DNA of 64,000 nucleotides from Paracoccus laeviglucosivorans (GTDB lineage: Bacteria > Pseudomonadota > Alphaproteobacteria > Rhodobacterales > Rhodobacteraceae). The translations under genes and the position numbers were made by a program. Below are positions 1 through 7,650 of this stretch, in pieces. The stretch's first letter is position 1, and every line of letters starts with the position of its first letter. Location of the stretch: assembly GCF_900182695.1 (NCBI RefSeq), contig NZ_FXTK01000017.1:1-64000 (forward strand). Reading direction: 5' to 3'. Under the pieces are notes generated by a model that had not been told where the DNA came from, did no database searches, and worked only from the letters and a program-made list of their open reading frames with translations.

Positions 1-138
1 CGCGCCGCCGTCTATGCCGCCGAGGAGCTGGAGGAGACCGCCAAGCTGGCCGTCCTGCTGGCAAACCAGCGCGTTCGCAGCCTGTCCGCACAAGACATCG
101 CCCAATTGGAAGAACGATACGCCGCAACCATGCGGTAG
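1..138 (+). CDS. Class II aldolase/adducin family protein, C-terminal fragment
   Basis: The frame is open from the first base and ends with TAG at 136-138, leaving 45 residues of a gene that begins outside the window. The tail contains an LEETAKLAVLL segment followed by a short Ser-Ala-Gln-Asp helix. This resembles the C-terminus of class II aldolase/adducin proteins (fuculose-phosphate aldolase type), where a Glu-rich helix precedes the end. The zinc-binding histidines would lie upstream and cannot be checked, so the family call rests on the tail alone. Confidence 0.5.
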   Translation, partial: RAAVYAAEELEETAKLAVLLANQRVRSLSAQDIAQLEERYAATMR

Positions 139-370
139 CAGGCCCCGACGCAAGTCTTGTCTTCATTTCGAAGCAATCTGCGCTTAAAAAAACCCTGCGC
201 CCGTCACGCAATCGCGGCGATGCGACACGCCCGAAATGAACGTGCCCAGCCTCTTGCGAGTCGATGCGCTTCGGTATACTTATGCATACAATTTAGCTTG
301 CCGCCGCTCGCCATTCCCATTTTGCGACCCGGTATCAAGCTTAATCCAGCACTGAGCCGTAGGGATCGTC
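139..370 (+). promoter_or_regulatory. Leader and probable promoter region of acnB
   Basis: This 232-bp gap is more AT-rich than its neighbours. A TATACT box at 275-280 is a plausible -10 element, with TTGCGA at 254-259 as a weak -35 at a short 15-bp spacing. AGGGAT just before the ATG at 371 is the likely ribosome binding site. No coding sequence with convincing codon use was seen here. Confidence 0.25.
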
Positions 371-3160
371 ATGAGCTTGTACACAGACTACCTAACCGAA
401 ATCGAAACCCGCAAAGGCAATGGCCTGCACCCCAAGCCCATCGACGATGGCGCCTTGGTGGCCGAACTGATCGCGCAGATCGAGGATGCGGGCAGCGAAT
501 ATCGGGACGGCTCGCTCAAATTCTTTATCTACAACACGTTGCCGGGCACGACCAGTGCTGCGGGTGTCAAGGCGGCCTTTCTGAAAAAGATCATTCTGGG
601 CGAAACCATCGTCCCCGAGATCACGCCGGAATTCGCCTTTGAACTGCTGTCGCACATGAAGGGCGGCCCCTCGGTGGAAGTGCTGCTGGATCTGGCGCTT
701 GGCGCGGATGCGGGTATCGCCGCGCAGGCGGGCGAGGTGCTGAAAACCCAGGTTTTCCTGTATGACGCCGACATGGCGCGTCTGGGCGATGCCTTCAAGT
801 CGGGCAACCCCGTCGCCAAGGACATCCTTGAAAGCTATGCCAAGGCCGAATTCTTTACCAAACTTCCCGCGGTCGAGGATGAAATCAAGGTCGTGACCTA
901 TATCGCCGCCGAAGGCGATATTTCGACCGACCTGCTGTCGCCGGGCAATCAGGCGCATTCGCGTTCCGACCGTGAACTGCATGGTCAGTGCATGATCTCG
1001 CCCGCGGCCCAGCAGGAAATCGTCGCGCTGCAAGCCCAGCACCCGGACAAGCGCGTCATGCTGATCGCCGAAAAAGGCACGATGGGCGTGGGTTCGTCGC
1101 GCATGTCGGGCGTGAACAACGTGGCGCTGTGGACCGGCAAGCAGGCCAGCCCCTATGTGCCATTCGTGAACTTTGCGCCGGTGGTGGCGGGCACGAACGG
1201 CATTTCCCCGATCTTCGCGACCACGGTAGACGTGACGGGCGGCATCGGCATCAACCTGAAAAACTGGGTGAAAAAGACCGACGCCGACGGCAAGCCGATC
1301 CTGAACAATGACGGCAACGCGATCCTTGAACAGAAATATTCGGTCGAGACCGGCACGGTTCTGAAGATCGACGCCAAGGACAAGAAACTGCGCGACGAAA
1401 GCGGCAATGAGCTGGCGGACATCGCTGCCTCGTTCACGCCGCAAAAGGTCGAGTTCATGAAGGCCGGCAGCTCTTATGCAATCGTCTTTGGCAAAAAGCT
1501 GCAGACCTATGCCGCCGAAACGCTGGGCGTGGAAGCCACCCCGGTCTTTGCCCCGAACAAGGAAATCAGCGTCGAAGGTCAGGGCCTGACCGCCGTCGAA
1601 AAGATCTTCAACCGCAACGCCGTTGGCGTGACGCCGGGCCGCGTGCTGCACGCCGGTTCGGACGTGCGCGTCAAGGTCAACATCGTCGGCTCGCAGGACA
1701 CGACCGGCCTGATGACCGCGCAGGAGCTTGAGGCGATGGCGGCCACCGTCATCTCGCCCCTGGTCGATGGCGCGTATCAGTCGGGCTGCCACACGGCATC
1801 TGTCTGGGACAAAAAGGCGCAGGAAAACATTCCGAAGCTCATGAAATTCATGAACAACTTCGGCCTGATCACCGCGCGCGACCCCAAGGGCGTCTATCAC
1901 TCGATGACGGACGTGATCCACAAGGTCCTGAACGACATCACCGTGGACGACTGGGCCATCATCATCGGCGGCGACAGCCATACCCGCATGTCCAAGGGCG
2001 TTGCCTTTGGCGCGGACAGCGGCACCGTGGCGCTGGCACTGGCCACGGGCGAGGCGACCATGCCGATCCCGCAATCGGTCAAGGTCACGTTCAAGGGCGC
2101 GATGCAGCCGCATATGGATTTCCGCGACGTGGTTCACGCGACGCAGGCCCAGATGCTGAAGCAATGCGGCGACAACGTGTTCCAGGGCCGCATCATCGAG
2201 GTGCATATCGGCACGCTGCTGGCCGATCAGGCGTTCACCTTTACTGACTGGACGGCCGAGATGAAGGCCAAGGCGTCGATCTGTATTTCGCAGGATGAGA
2301 CGCTGATCGAGTCGCTGGAGATCGCGAAGTCGCGCATCCAGATCATGATCGACAAGGGCATGGAAAACGCCGCAGGCACGCTGCAGGGCCTGATCGACAA
2401 GGCCGATGCGCGTATCACGGAAATCCGTTCGGGCGAAAAGCCCGCGCTGGCCCCCGATGACAACGCGAAATATTTTGCCGAAGTCGTGGTCGATCTGGAC
2501 GTGATCGACGAGCCGATGATCGCCGACCCCGACGTGAACAACGCCGATGTGTCCAAGCGCTACACCCACGACACCATCCGCCCTGTGTCTTATTACGGCG
2601 GCGAGAAAAAGGTCGATCTGGGCTTCGTGGGATCGTGCATGGTCCACAAAGGCGACATGAAGATCGTCGCGCAGATGCTGAAAAACCTTGAAAAGACGCA
2701 GGGCAAGGTCGAGTTCAAGGCGCCGCTGGTCGTCGCCGCGCCGACCTACAACATCATCGACGAGCTGAAGGCCGAAGGCGACTGGGAGATCCTGCAACGC
2801 TATTCGGGCTTCGAATTCGATGACCAGATGCCCAAGAACACCGCCCGCACCGAGTATGAGAATATCCTTTATCTCGAACGGCCCGGCTGCAACCTGTGCA
2901 TGGGCAACCAGGAAAAGGCCGCGAAAGGCGACACGGTTCTGGCCACCTCGACCCGCCTGTTCCAAGGACGCGTCGTCGAAGACAGCTCCGAGAAAAAGGG
3001 TGAATCCCTGCTGGCATCGACCCCGGTGGTCGTGTTGTCAGCAATTCTTGGCCGCACGCCCAATGCCGATGAATACAAGGCGGCCGTCGAAGGTATCGAC
3101 CTGACCAAATTCGCCCCGCCGCTGGAAAAGCCCGGCATGGCGCGTTCGGTTCACTTCTAA
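371..3160 (+). CDS. acnB: Bifunctional aconitate hydratase 2 / 2-methylisocitrate dehydratase
   Basis: A 929-residue AcnB-type aconitase that interconverts citrate and isocitrate in the cytoplasmic TCA cycle and, in this family, also dehydrates 2-methylisocitrate. The N-terminal helical (HEAT-like) domain typical of AcnB is followed by the swivelling and catalytic domains. The three cysteines expected to ligate the 4Fe-4S cluster are visible as Cys756 in a GSCM motif and Cys840/Cys843 in GCNLCMGNQ. The protein is about 60 residues longer than E. coli AcnB; the stretch between the first and second cluster cysteines is 84 residues rather than 59 (E. coli numbers from memory). It is transcribed alone and followed by a strong terminator. 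Confidence 0.96.
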   Translation: MSLYTDYLTEIETRKGNGLHPKPIDDGALVAELIAQIEDAGSEYRDGSLKFFIYNTLPGTTSAAGVKAAFLKKIILGETIVPEITPEFAFELLSHMKGGPSVEVLLDLALGADAGIAAQAGEVLKTQVFLYDADMARLGDAFKSGNPVAKDILESYAKAEFFTKLPAVEDEIKVVTYIAAEGDISTDLLSPGNQAHSRSDRELHGQCMISPAAQQEIVALQAQHPDKRVMLIAEKGTMGVGSSRMSGVNNVALWTGKQASPYVPFVNFAPVVAGTNGISPIFATTVDVTGGIGINLKNWVKKTDADGKPILNNDGNAILEQKYSVETGTVLKIDAKDKKLRDESGNELADIAASFTPQKVEFMKAGSSYAIVFGKKLQTYAAETLGVEATPVFAPNKEISVEGQGLTAVEKIFNRNAVGVTPGRVLHAGSDVRVKVNIVGSQDTTGLMTAQELEAMAATVISPLVDGAYQSGCHTASVWDKKAQENIPKLMKFMNNFGLITARDPKGVYHSMTDVIHKVLNDITVDDWAIIIGGDSHTRMSKGVAFGADSGTVALALATGEATMPIPQSVKVTFKGAMQPHMDFRDVVHATQAQMLKQCGDNVFQGRIIEVHIGTLLADQAFTFTDWTAEMKAKASICISQDETLIESLEIAKSRIQIMIDKGMENAAGTLQGLIDKADARITEIRSGEKPALAPDDNAKYFAEVVVDLDVIDEPMIADPDVNNADVSKRYTHDTIRPVSYYGGEKKVDLGFVGSCMVHKGDMKIVAQMLKNLEKTQGKVEFKAPLVVAAPTYNIIDELKAEGDWEILQRYSGFEFDDQMPKNTARTEYENILYLERPGCNLCMGNQEKAAKGDTVLATSTRLFQGRVVEDSSEKKGESLLASTPVVVLSAILGRTPNADEYKAAVEGIDLTKFAPPLEKPGMARSVHF

Positions 3161-3182
3161 GAAGTGCGGGATAGAAAACATC

Positions 3183-3218
3183 AGGGGCAGCGGATCACAC
3201 CGCTGCCCCTTTTCGTTT
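3183..3218 (+). terminator. Rho-independent terminator of acnB
   Basis: An 11-bp perfect stem (3183-3193 with 3200-3210) encloses a 6-nt loop and runs directly into a T-rich tract. It starts 22 bases after the acnB stop codon. Confidence 0.9.
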
Positions 3219-3255
3219 GCCGCATGATGGGCCAAGGGCCAGCATGTAAGGCCGA

Positions 3256-3540
3256 TCAAAGCCCTGCGACGATCACCACATGCGCAATGCACGCCCCATC
3301 GCGTTCGGCCCGCGCTGCACGATATTCGGGCGAATCGTAGCAGGCCCGCGCCGTCGCAAGGTCGGGGAATTCGATCACGACGTGGCGCTGCAAGTCCGGC
3401 CCTTCCAGCACCTGCGCCTCACCGCCCTGGGCCAGGAAACGCGCGCCGTAGCGGGCGAAGGCCGCCGGGGCAAGGGCGCGGTAATCCGCATAAGCCTCGG
3501 GATCGGTCACCGTGACATGGGCGATCCAATAGGCGCTCAT
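3256..3540 (-). CDS. DUF1330 family protein
   Basis: A 94-residue protein of the DUF1330 family, small dimeric alpha/beta-barrel (ferredoxin-like) proteins with no established reaction. It shows the typical start MSAYWIAHVTVTDPEAY, the central VVIEFPDL strand and the A-x-x-CYDSPEY helix. Its ATG overlaps the stop codon of the upstream GntR gene by two bases (ATGA arrangement), so the two are probably translationally coupled. Linkage to the regulator suggests a role with the divergent catabolic operon, but no function can be deduced. Confidence 0.85.
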   Translation of the reverse strand: MSAYWIAHVTVTDPEAYADYRALAPAAFARYGARFLAQGGEAQVLEGPDLQRHVVIEFPDLATARACYDSPEYRAARAERDGACIAHVVIVAGL

Positions 3541-4235
3541 CCCGCGCTCCGCTGCGTGTCTTCGGCCAGCAGGCGTTTGGCGATCTGCGCGGCTTCGGTC
3601 AGGTGCTCACGCACGGCGTTTTCCGCCGCATCGGGGTCGCGCGCAAGAATGGCTTTGGCGATGCGCTGCATCCGCGCCTGCCCCGACACATGCCGGTCGG
3701 TCGATGCCAGCGTCAGCGCCCGCAAACGCGAGATACGCCCGTTCAGCCGATGCACGATTTCCCAAGCGATGTGATGCCCGGCCGAGGTGAAGATGACTTC
3801 GTAGAAATGCGTCGTGGCATCGTAAAGCACCTGCGGATCGTCGGATTGGAATGCCGCTTCCAGCCGATGCAGCGCGTCTGCCAGTTGCGCCCGCGCCGTA
3901 TCATCCGAAAGCCGCGCGCAGTCGGCAGCCGCGGCAGCCTCAAGCCGCAGGCGGATGTCATAGATCTGCCGCGCCCGTTCCCAGTCCAGCGTCGCCACAA
4001 CCGGACCGTTGCGGGGCAGCACTTCGACCAGCCCCTCGGCCTCAAGATAGCGGATCGCCTCGCGCACGACCGAACGTGACACACCAAGCTGTTCGACCAG
4101 CGTGCGTTCCACCAGCCGATAACCCGATGGGAACCGCCCTGACACGATGGCGGCGCGCATCCGTTCGACCGCGATTTCGCGCAGCGTTTGCGGGACGTGG
4201 TCGATTCGAAGATCGGCGAGCTTTTGGTTTTCCAT
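3537..4235 (-). CDS. GntR family transcriptional regulator, FCD subfamily
   Basis: A 232-residue regulator with an N-terminal winged helix (about residues 15-80, with LVEQLGVSRSVVREAIRYLE as the recognition helices) and a C-terminal all-helical FCD ligand domain (about 90-220). FCD proteins usually bind small carboxylates and release DNA on binding. The frame stays open further upstream, but ATG at 4235 is chosen because an AGAGAGAAGG ribosome site precedes it and the GntR fold starts there. It is divergent from the operon beginning at 4338. A TGGTATACCA palindrome in the shared promoter region is its likely operator, and the same sequence recurs before the NCS1 permease. Confidence 0.9.
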   Translation of the reverse strand: MENQKLADLRIDHVPQTLREIAVERMRAAIVSGRFPSGYRLVERTLVEQLGVSRSVVREAIRYLEAEGLVEVLPRNGPVVATLDWERARQIYDIRLRLEAAAAADCARLSDDTARAQLADALHRLEAAFQSDDPQVLYDATTHFYEVIFTSAGHHIAWEIVHRLNGRISRLRALTLASTDRHVSGQARMQRIAKAILARDPDAAENAVREHLTEAAQIAKRLLAEDTQRSAG

Positions 4236-4294
4236 GCCCTTCTCTCTAGCCCGTGAATTGCGACGGCACAATATCTGATTGACACATGGTATGT

Positions 4295-4307
4295 TGGTAT
4301 ACCACGC
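4295..4307. promoter_or_regulatory. Probable GntR operator between the regulator and the catabolic operon
   Basis: TGGTATACCA at 4295-4304 is a perfect 10-bp palindrome of the type bound by FCD GntR repressors. It lies in the divergent promoter region, just downstream of a TTGACA box at 4279-4284. GGTATACCACGC (4296-4307) occurs again at 14612-14623 before the NCS1 permease gene. Confidence 0.65.
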
Positions 4308-4337
4308 TATGGTAACTCGAATCGAAAGGGCCTGCAT

Positions 4338-4940
4338 ATGACTGCGGAAATCCGAAAGACGCTGCTGAACGTCGAAACCACCTTGATCGAGGGTGGCCGT
4401 GCCGCCCCCACGCCCCTGAAGCTGATCACTGCCGCAGCCGTGGTGAAGAACCCTTGGGCCGGTCGCGGTTTCGTCGAGGACCTGAAGCCTGAGATCCACG
4501 CCGCAGGCCCGATACTGGGCGAATTGCTGACCAAGATGATCATTGATGAGGTCGGCTCGGGCGATGCGGTCGAGGCTTACGGCAAAGCCGCGGTCGTTGG
4601 GCTGAATGGCGAGATTGAGCACGCCTCGGCGTTGATCCACACGCTGCGTTTCGGCAACCATTACCGCACCGCCGTGGGTGCCAAGTCCTATCTGGCCTTT
4701 ACCAACACGCGCGGTCCGGCGAATTGCCCGATCATGATCCCGCTGATGGACAAGAACGACGAAGGCCGCCGTTCGCATTACCTGACCATCCAGTTCGCGA
4801 TCCCGGATGCGCCTGCCGCTGATGAAATCGTCGTGGCGCTGGGTGCGTCGATCGGCGGGCGCCCGCATCACCGCATCGGCGACCGTTATCAGGACCTCAA
4901 GGATTTGGGCCATGATGTCGCGAACCCTGCAGCTGTCTGA
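4338..4940 (+). CDS. Amino acid synthesis family protein (DUF1185)
   Basis: A 200-residue protein of the DUF1185 (AA_synth) family, known mainly from structural genomics; the family name does not reflect a proven role. Conserved-looking features include the GRGFVEDLKPEI segment, the Gly-rich VGLNGEIEHASALIHT core and a C-terminal ALGASIGGRPHHRIGDR motif. It is the first gene of the operon, about 30 bp downstream of the proposed GntR operator. The alpha/beta hydrolase gene begins inside its last 29 bases. An enzymatic role with the downstream monooxygenase pair is likely from context, but the substrate is unknown. Confidence 0.85.
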   Translation: MTAEIRKTLLNVETTLIEGGRAAPTPLKLITAAAVVKNPWAGRGFVEDLKPEIHAAGPILGELLTKMIIDEVGSGDAVEAYGKAAVVGLNGEIEHASALIHTLRFGNHYRTAVGAKSYLAFTNTRGPANCPIMIPLMDKNDEGRRSHYLTIQFAIPDAPAADEIVVALGASIGGRPHHRIGDRYQDLKDLGHDVANPAAV

Positions 4941-5712
4941 CGGCAGCGCAGCCCGCATCATCGAGGCGGGCGAAGGCGAACCCTTGCTGCTGATCCACGG
5001 CGTCGGCATGTGTGCCGAAGCCTGGATGCCGCAGATCGAGGCGTTCTTTGCCGATTATCACGTAATCGCGGTGGACATGCCGGGCCATGGGGGGACATCC
5101 CCCCTGCCCTTGACCGCCCGCCTGCCCGATTTCGTCGCATGGGCCGCGCGTCTGGTTCAGGCGTTGGGTTTGGGTCCCGTGAATGTCGCCGGCCATTCGA
5201 TGGGGGCGCTAGTCTCGGCCGGGCTGGCGGTCGAGCATCCCGATCTGGTGCGCCGTGTCGCGTTGTTGAACGCGGTCTATCGCCGCAGCCCCGAAGCCAG
5301 CGCGGCGGTCGTCGCCCGCGCAGATGAACTGGCACGCGGCGAAGGCACCATCGACGGCCCGCTGGCCCGCTGGTTCGGTGACAACCAGATGTCGATCCGC
5401 AACAAGGTCGCCCGCTGGCTGGAACAGATGGACCTGCAAAGCTATGCCACCGCCTATCGCAGCTTTGCCGAGGGCGACAGCATCTATGCCGACCGGCTGG
5501 ACCGCATCGCCTGCCCGGCACTGGTGCTGACCGGAGAGGGCGATCAGAACTCCAGCCCCGCCATGAGCCGCGATATGGCGGCCCGTATCCCGCTGGGGCG
5601 CGAGGTCATCGTGGCCGGACACAAGCACATGGTGAACCTGACCGCCCCCTACATCGTCAACGATGCCATGAAGGAATGGCTGAAAAGCGAGGTAGCCCAT
5701 GACCGCGTTTGA
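4912..5712 (+). CDS. Alpha/beta fold hydrolase
   Basis: A 266-residue alpha/beta hydrolase. The oxyanion-hole region LLIHGVG precedes the nucleophile elbow GHSMG with Ser96, a candidate acid follows TGEGD, and the catalytic His is in AGHKHM near the C-terminus. The start is placed at the tandem ATGs at 4912/4915, where the sequence aligns with the family; an upstream in-frame extension lies inside the DUF1185 gene and is not convincing. The position beside a flavin reductase and a luciferase-like monooxygenase resembles RutD in the Rut pyrimidine pathway, where a hydrolase acts on the ring-opened product, though the operon as a whole is not rut. Confidence 0.88.
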   Translation: MMSRTLQLSDGSAARIIEAGEGEPLLLIHGVGMCAEAWMPQIEAFFADYHVIAVDMPGHGGTSPLPLTARLPDFVAWAARLVQALGLGPVNVAGHSMGALVSAGLAVEHPDLVRRVALLNAVYRRSPEASAAVVARADELARGEGTIDGPLARWFGDNQMSIRNKVARWLEQMDLQSYATAYRSFAEGDSIYADRLDRIACPALVLTGEGDQNSSPAMSRDMAARIPLGREVIVAGHKHMVNLTAPYIVNDAMKEWLKSEVAHDRV

Positions 5713-6616
5713 TCCCCGCGCGCTGCGCGACGCATTCGGCTGTTTCATGACGGGTGTGACCGTCGTGACCAGCATGACCAAGGACGGCCAGCCGCTTGGC
5801 TTTACCGCCAATTCGTTTTCGTCCGTTTCGCTGGACCCGGCCCTGCTGCTGGTTTCCATCGCGAAATCGTCGCGGAATTTCGAACATTTCTCGCAGGCCG
5901 AGGGCTTTGCGATCAACGTCCTTTCCGAGGGGCAGAAAGACGTGTCCGGCACCTTCGCCAAACCGGTCGAGGATCGCTTCGCCACCGTCGATTGGCGCGT
6001 CGGCACGGCGGGATCGCCCATCATCGGCGGCGTGTCGGCATGGTTCGACTGCAAGCTGGATCAGGTGATCGACGCGGGCGACCACGCGATCCTGCTGGGC
6101 CGGGTGCAGGATTTCGCCGCCACGCAGGAAGCGGGCCTTGGCTATTATCGCGGCGCATATGTCACCCCCGCGCAGACCGGGGCGCAGCTGCCCACCGGCC
6201 CGGACGTCCGCATCGCGGCCATTCTGGAAAACGCCGGGCAGGTGTTGCTGCTGGATGACGGCAAGGGCGGGCTGACCCTGCCCGAAACCCGCGTGGGCCG
6301 CGACGGCGTGCAACCCGCCTTGGCGCGTCTGCTGTCCGATGTCGCCCCCGATGCCACGGCAGGCGAAATCTATTCCGTCTATGAAGGCACCGAAGGGTGT
6401 CAGCACATCGCCTATCGCTGTCCCGCTGCGTCCACGCAGGCGCGGCAGGGCAAGTTCGTGTCGCTTGATCCGCAGGCGGTTCAGGCAGTCGCCGACCCGG
6501 CCATGCGCTCGATGCTGGAACGCCTGTGCGAGGAATCGCGCCTTGGCAATTACGGCGTCTATTTCGGCTCGCATGTGCAGGGCCAAGTCACTCGCAAGCA
6601 AGGAACCGCATCATGA
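5699..6616 (+). CDS. Flavin reductase-like protein with an extra C-terminal domain
   Basis: A 305-residue protein. Residues 1-155 form a flavin reductase domain of the HpaC/RutF type (FMTGVTVVTS, GFTANSFSSVSLDPALLLVS, FAINVLSEGQ), which would supply reduced FMN to a partner monooxygenase. Residues 165-305 are an additional domain (RIAAILENAGQVLLLDDGKGG, then VYEG and the C-terminal helices) that looks faintly Nudix-like, though no Nudix box is evident. Stand-alone reductases of this family are about 160-190 residues, so this is a fusion. It overlaps the hydrolase gene by 14 bp and the monooxygenase gene by 4 bp, supporting a two-component system. Confidence 0.88.
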   Translation: MTAFDPRALRDAFGCFMTGVTVVTSMTKDGQPLGFTANSFSSVSLDPALLLVSIAKSSRNFEHFSQAEGFAINVLSEGQKDVSGTFAKPVEDRFATVDWRVGTAGSPIIGGVSAWFDCKLDQVIDAGDHAILLGRVQDFAATQEAGLGYYRGAYVTPAQTGAQLPTGPDVRIAAILENAGQVLLLDDGKGGLTLPETRVGRDGVQPALARLLSDVAPDATAGEIYSVYEGTEGCQHIAYRCPAASTQARQGKFVSLDPQAVQAVADPAMRSMLERLCEESRLGNYGVYFGSHVQGQVTRKQGTAS

Positions 6617-7650
6617 AATTCTCGCTTTTCATCCATATGGAGCGCGTTTCGGCGGCAGACGACCAGCAGAAACTTTACGACGAGATGCTCGAACTGTGCC
6701 GCATCGCCGATGAAGGCGGGATGCATGCCATCTGGACCGGCGAGCATCATGGCATGAACTTTACCATCGCGCCGAACCCGTTCCTGAACCTGATCGACAT
6801 TGCGCGACGGACCAAGAACGTGCGGCTGGGGACCGGCACGGTGATCGCGCCCTTCTGGCACCCGATCCGGCTGGCAGGCGAAGCGGCGATGACCGACCTG
6901 ATCACCGATGGCCGTCTGGATTTGGGCATCGCGCGCGGCGCCTATAGCTTTGAATATGAACGCATGGTGCCCGGCATGGACGCTTGGGGCGCGGGTCAGC
7001 GGATGCGCGAATTGATCCCGGCGATCCAGAACCTGTGGAAGGGTGACTACGAACACGACGGCGAGTTCTGGAAATTCCCCAAAACCACCTCCTCGCCCAT
7101 GCCGGTGCAGCAACCGCATCCGCCGATCTGGGTCGCGGCGCGTGACCCGAACAGCCACGAATTCGCCGTGGCGAATGGCTGCAACGTGCAGGTCACGCCC
7201 CTGCATATGGGCGATGAGGAAGTCGTCAGCCTGATGGGCCATTTCAACGCGGCCTGCGAAAAGAACCCCGACCGCCCGCGCCCGCAGATCATGGTTCTGC
7301 GCCATACCTATGTCGCTGACAGCGAAGAAGACGCGCAGCGCGGTGCCGAAGAACTGAATATGTTCTACAACTATTTCGGCGCGTGGTTCAAAAACGAACG
7401 CCCGATCAGCATGGGCCTGATCCAGGAAATCACCCCCGAGGACGCCGCCAAGCACCCGTTCTATTCGCCCGAGGCGATGCGCAAGAACCAGATCGTCGGC
7501 GAAGCCCCCGAAGTGATCGAACGCATCAAATCCTATGAGGCGCTGGGTTACGACCAGTTCAGCTTCTGGATCGACAGCGGTATGAGCTTTGAACGCAAGC
7601 GCGCCTCGCTGGAGCGTTTCATCCGCGACGTCATCCCGGCCTTTGCCTGA
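6613..7650 (+). CDS. LLM class flavin-dependent oxidoreductase
   Basis: A 345-residue luciferase-like TIM-barrel monooxygenase that uses reduced flavin and oxygen. Typical elements are the start MKFSLFIHMERVS, the WTGEHHGMNF strand, RLGTGTVIAPFWHPIRLAGE and the RLDLGIARG phosphate-binding loop. ATG at 6613 overlaps the reductase stop, so the pair is probably co-translated as oxygenase plus reductase. Substrates of such enzymes range from alkanesulfonates to pyrimidines and nitrilotriacetate-like chelators and cannot be read from sequence. The following aldehyde dehydrogenase begins on its last base. Confidence 0.92.
   Translation: MKFSLFIHMERVSAADDQQKLYDEMLELCRIADEGGMHAIWTGEHHGMNFTIAPNPFLNLIDIARRTKNVRLGTGTVIAPFWHPIRLAGEAAMTDLITDGRLDLGIARGAYSFEYERMVPGMDAWGAGQRMRELIPAIQNLWKGDYEHDGEFWKFPKTTSSPMPVQQPHPPIWVAARDPNSHEFAVANGCNVQVTPLHMGDEEVVSLMGHFNAACEKNPDRPRPQIMVLRHTYVADSEEDAQRGAEELNMFYNYFGAWFKNERPISMGLIQEITPEDAAKHPFYSPEAMRKNQIVGEAPEVIERIKSYEALGYDQFSFWIDSGMSFERKRASLERFIRDVIPAFA

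Noticed and set aside
392..2965. An 857-codon minus-strand open frame opposite acnB
   Set aside because: Its composition is the His/Arg/Asp/Gln-rich pattern of an antisense shadow of a GC-rich gene, with no recognisable domain, while acnB in the other frame is unmistakable.
3537..5009. A 490-residue GntR protein with a long N-terminal extension
   Set aside because: The extension runs through the divergent promoter and the antisense of the DUF1185 gene; the GntR fold and a ribosome site both start at 4235.
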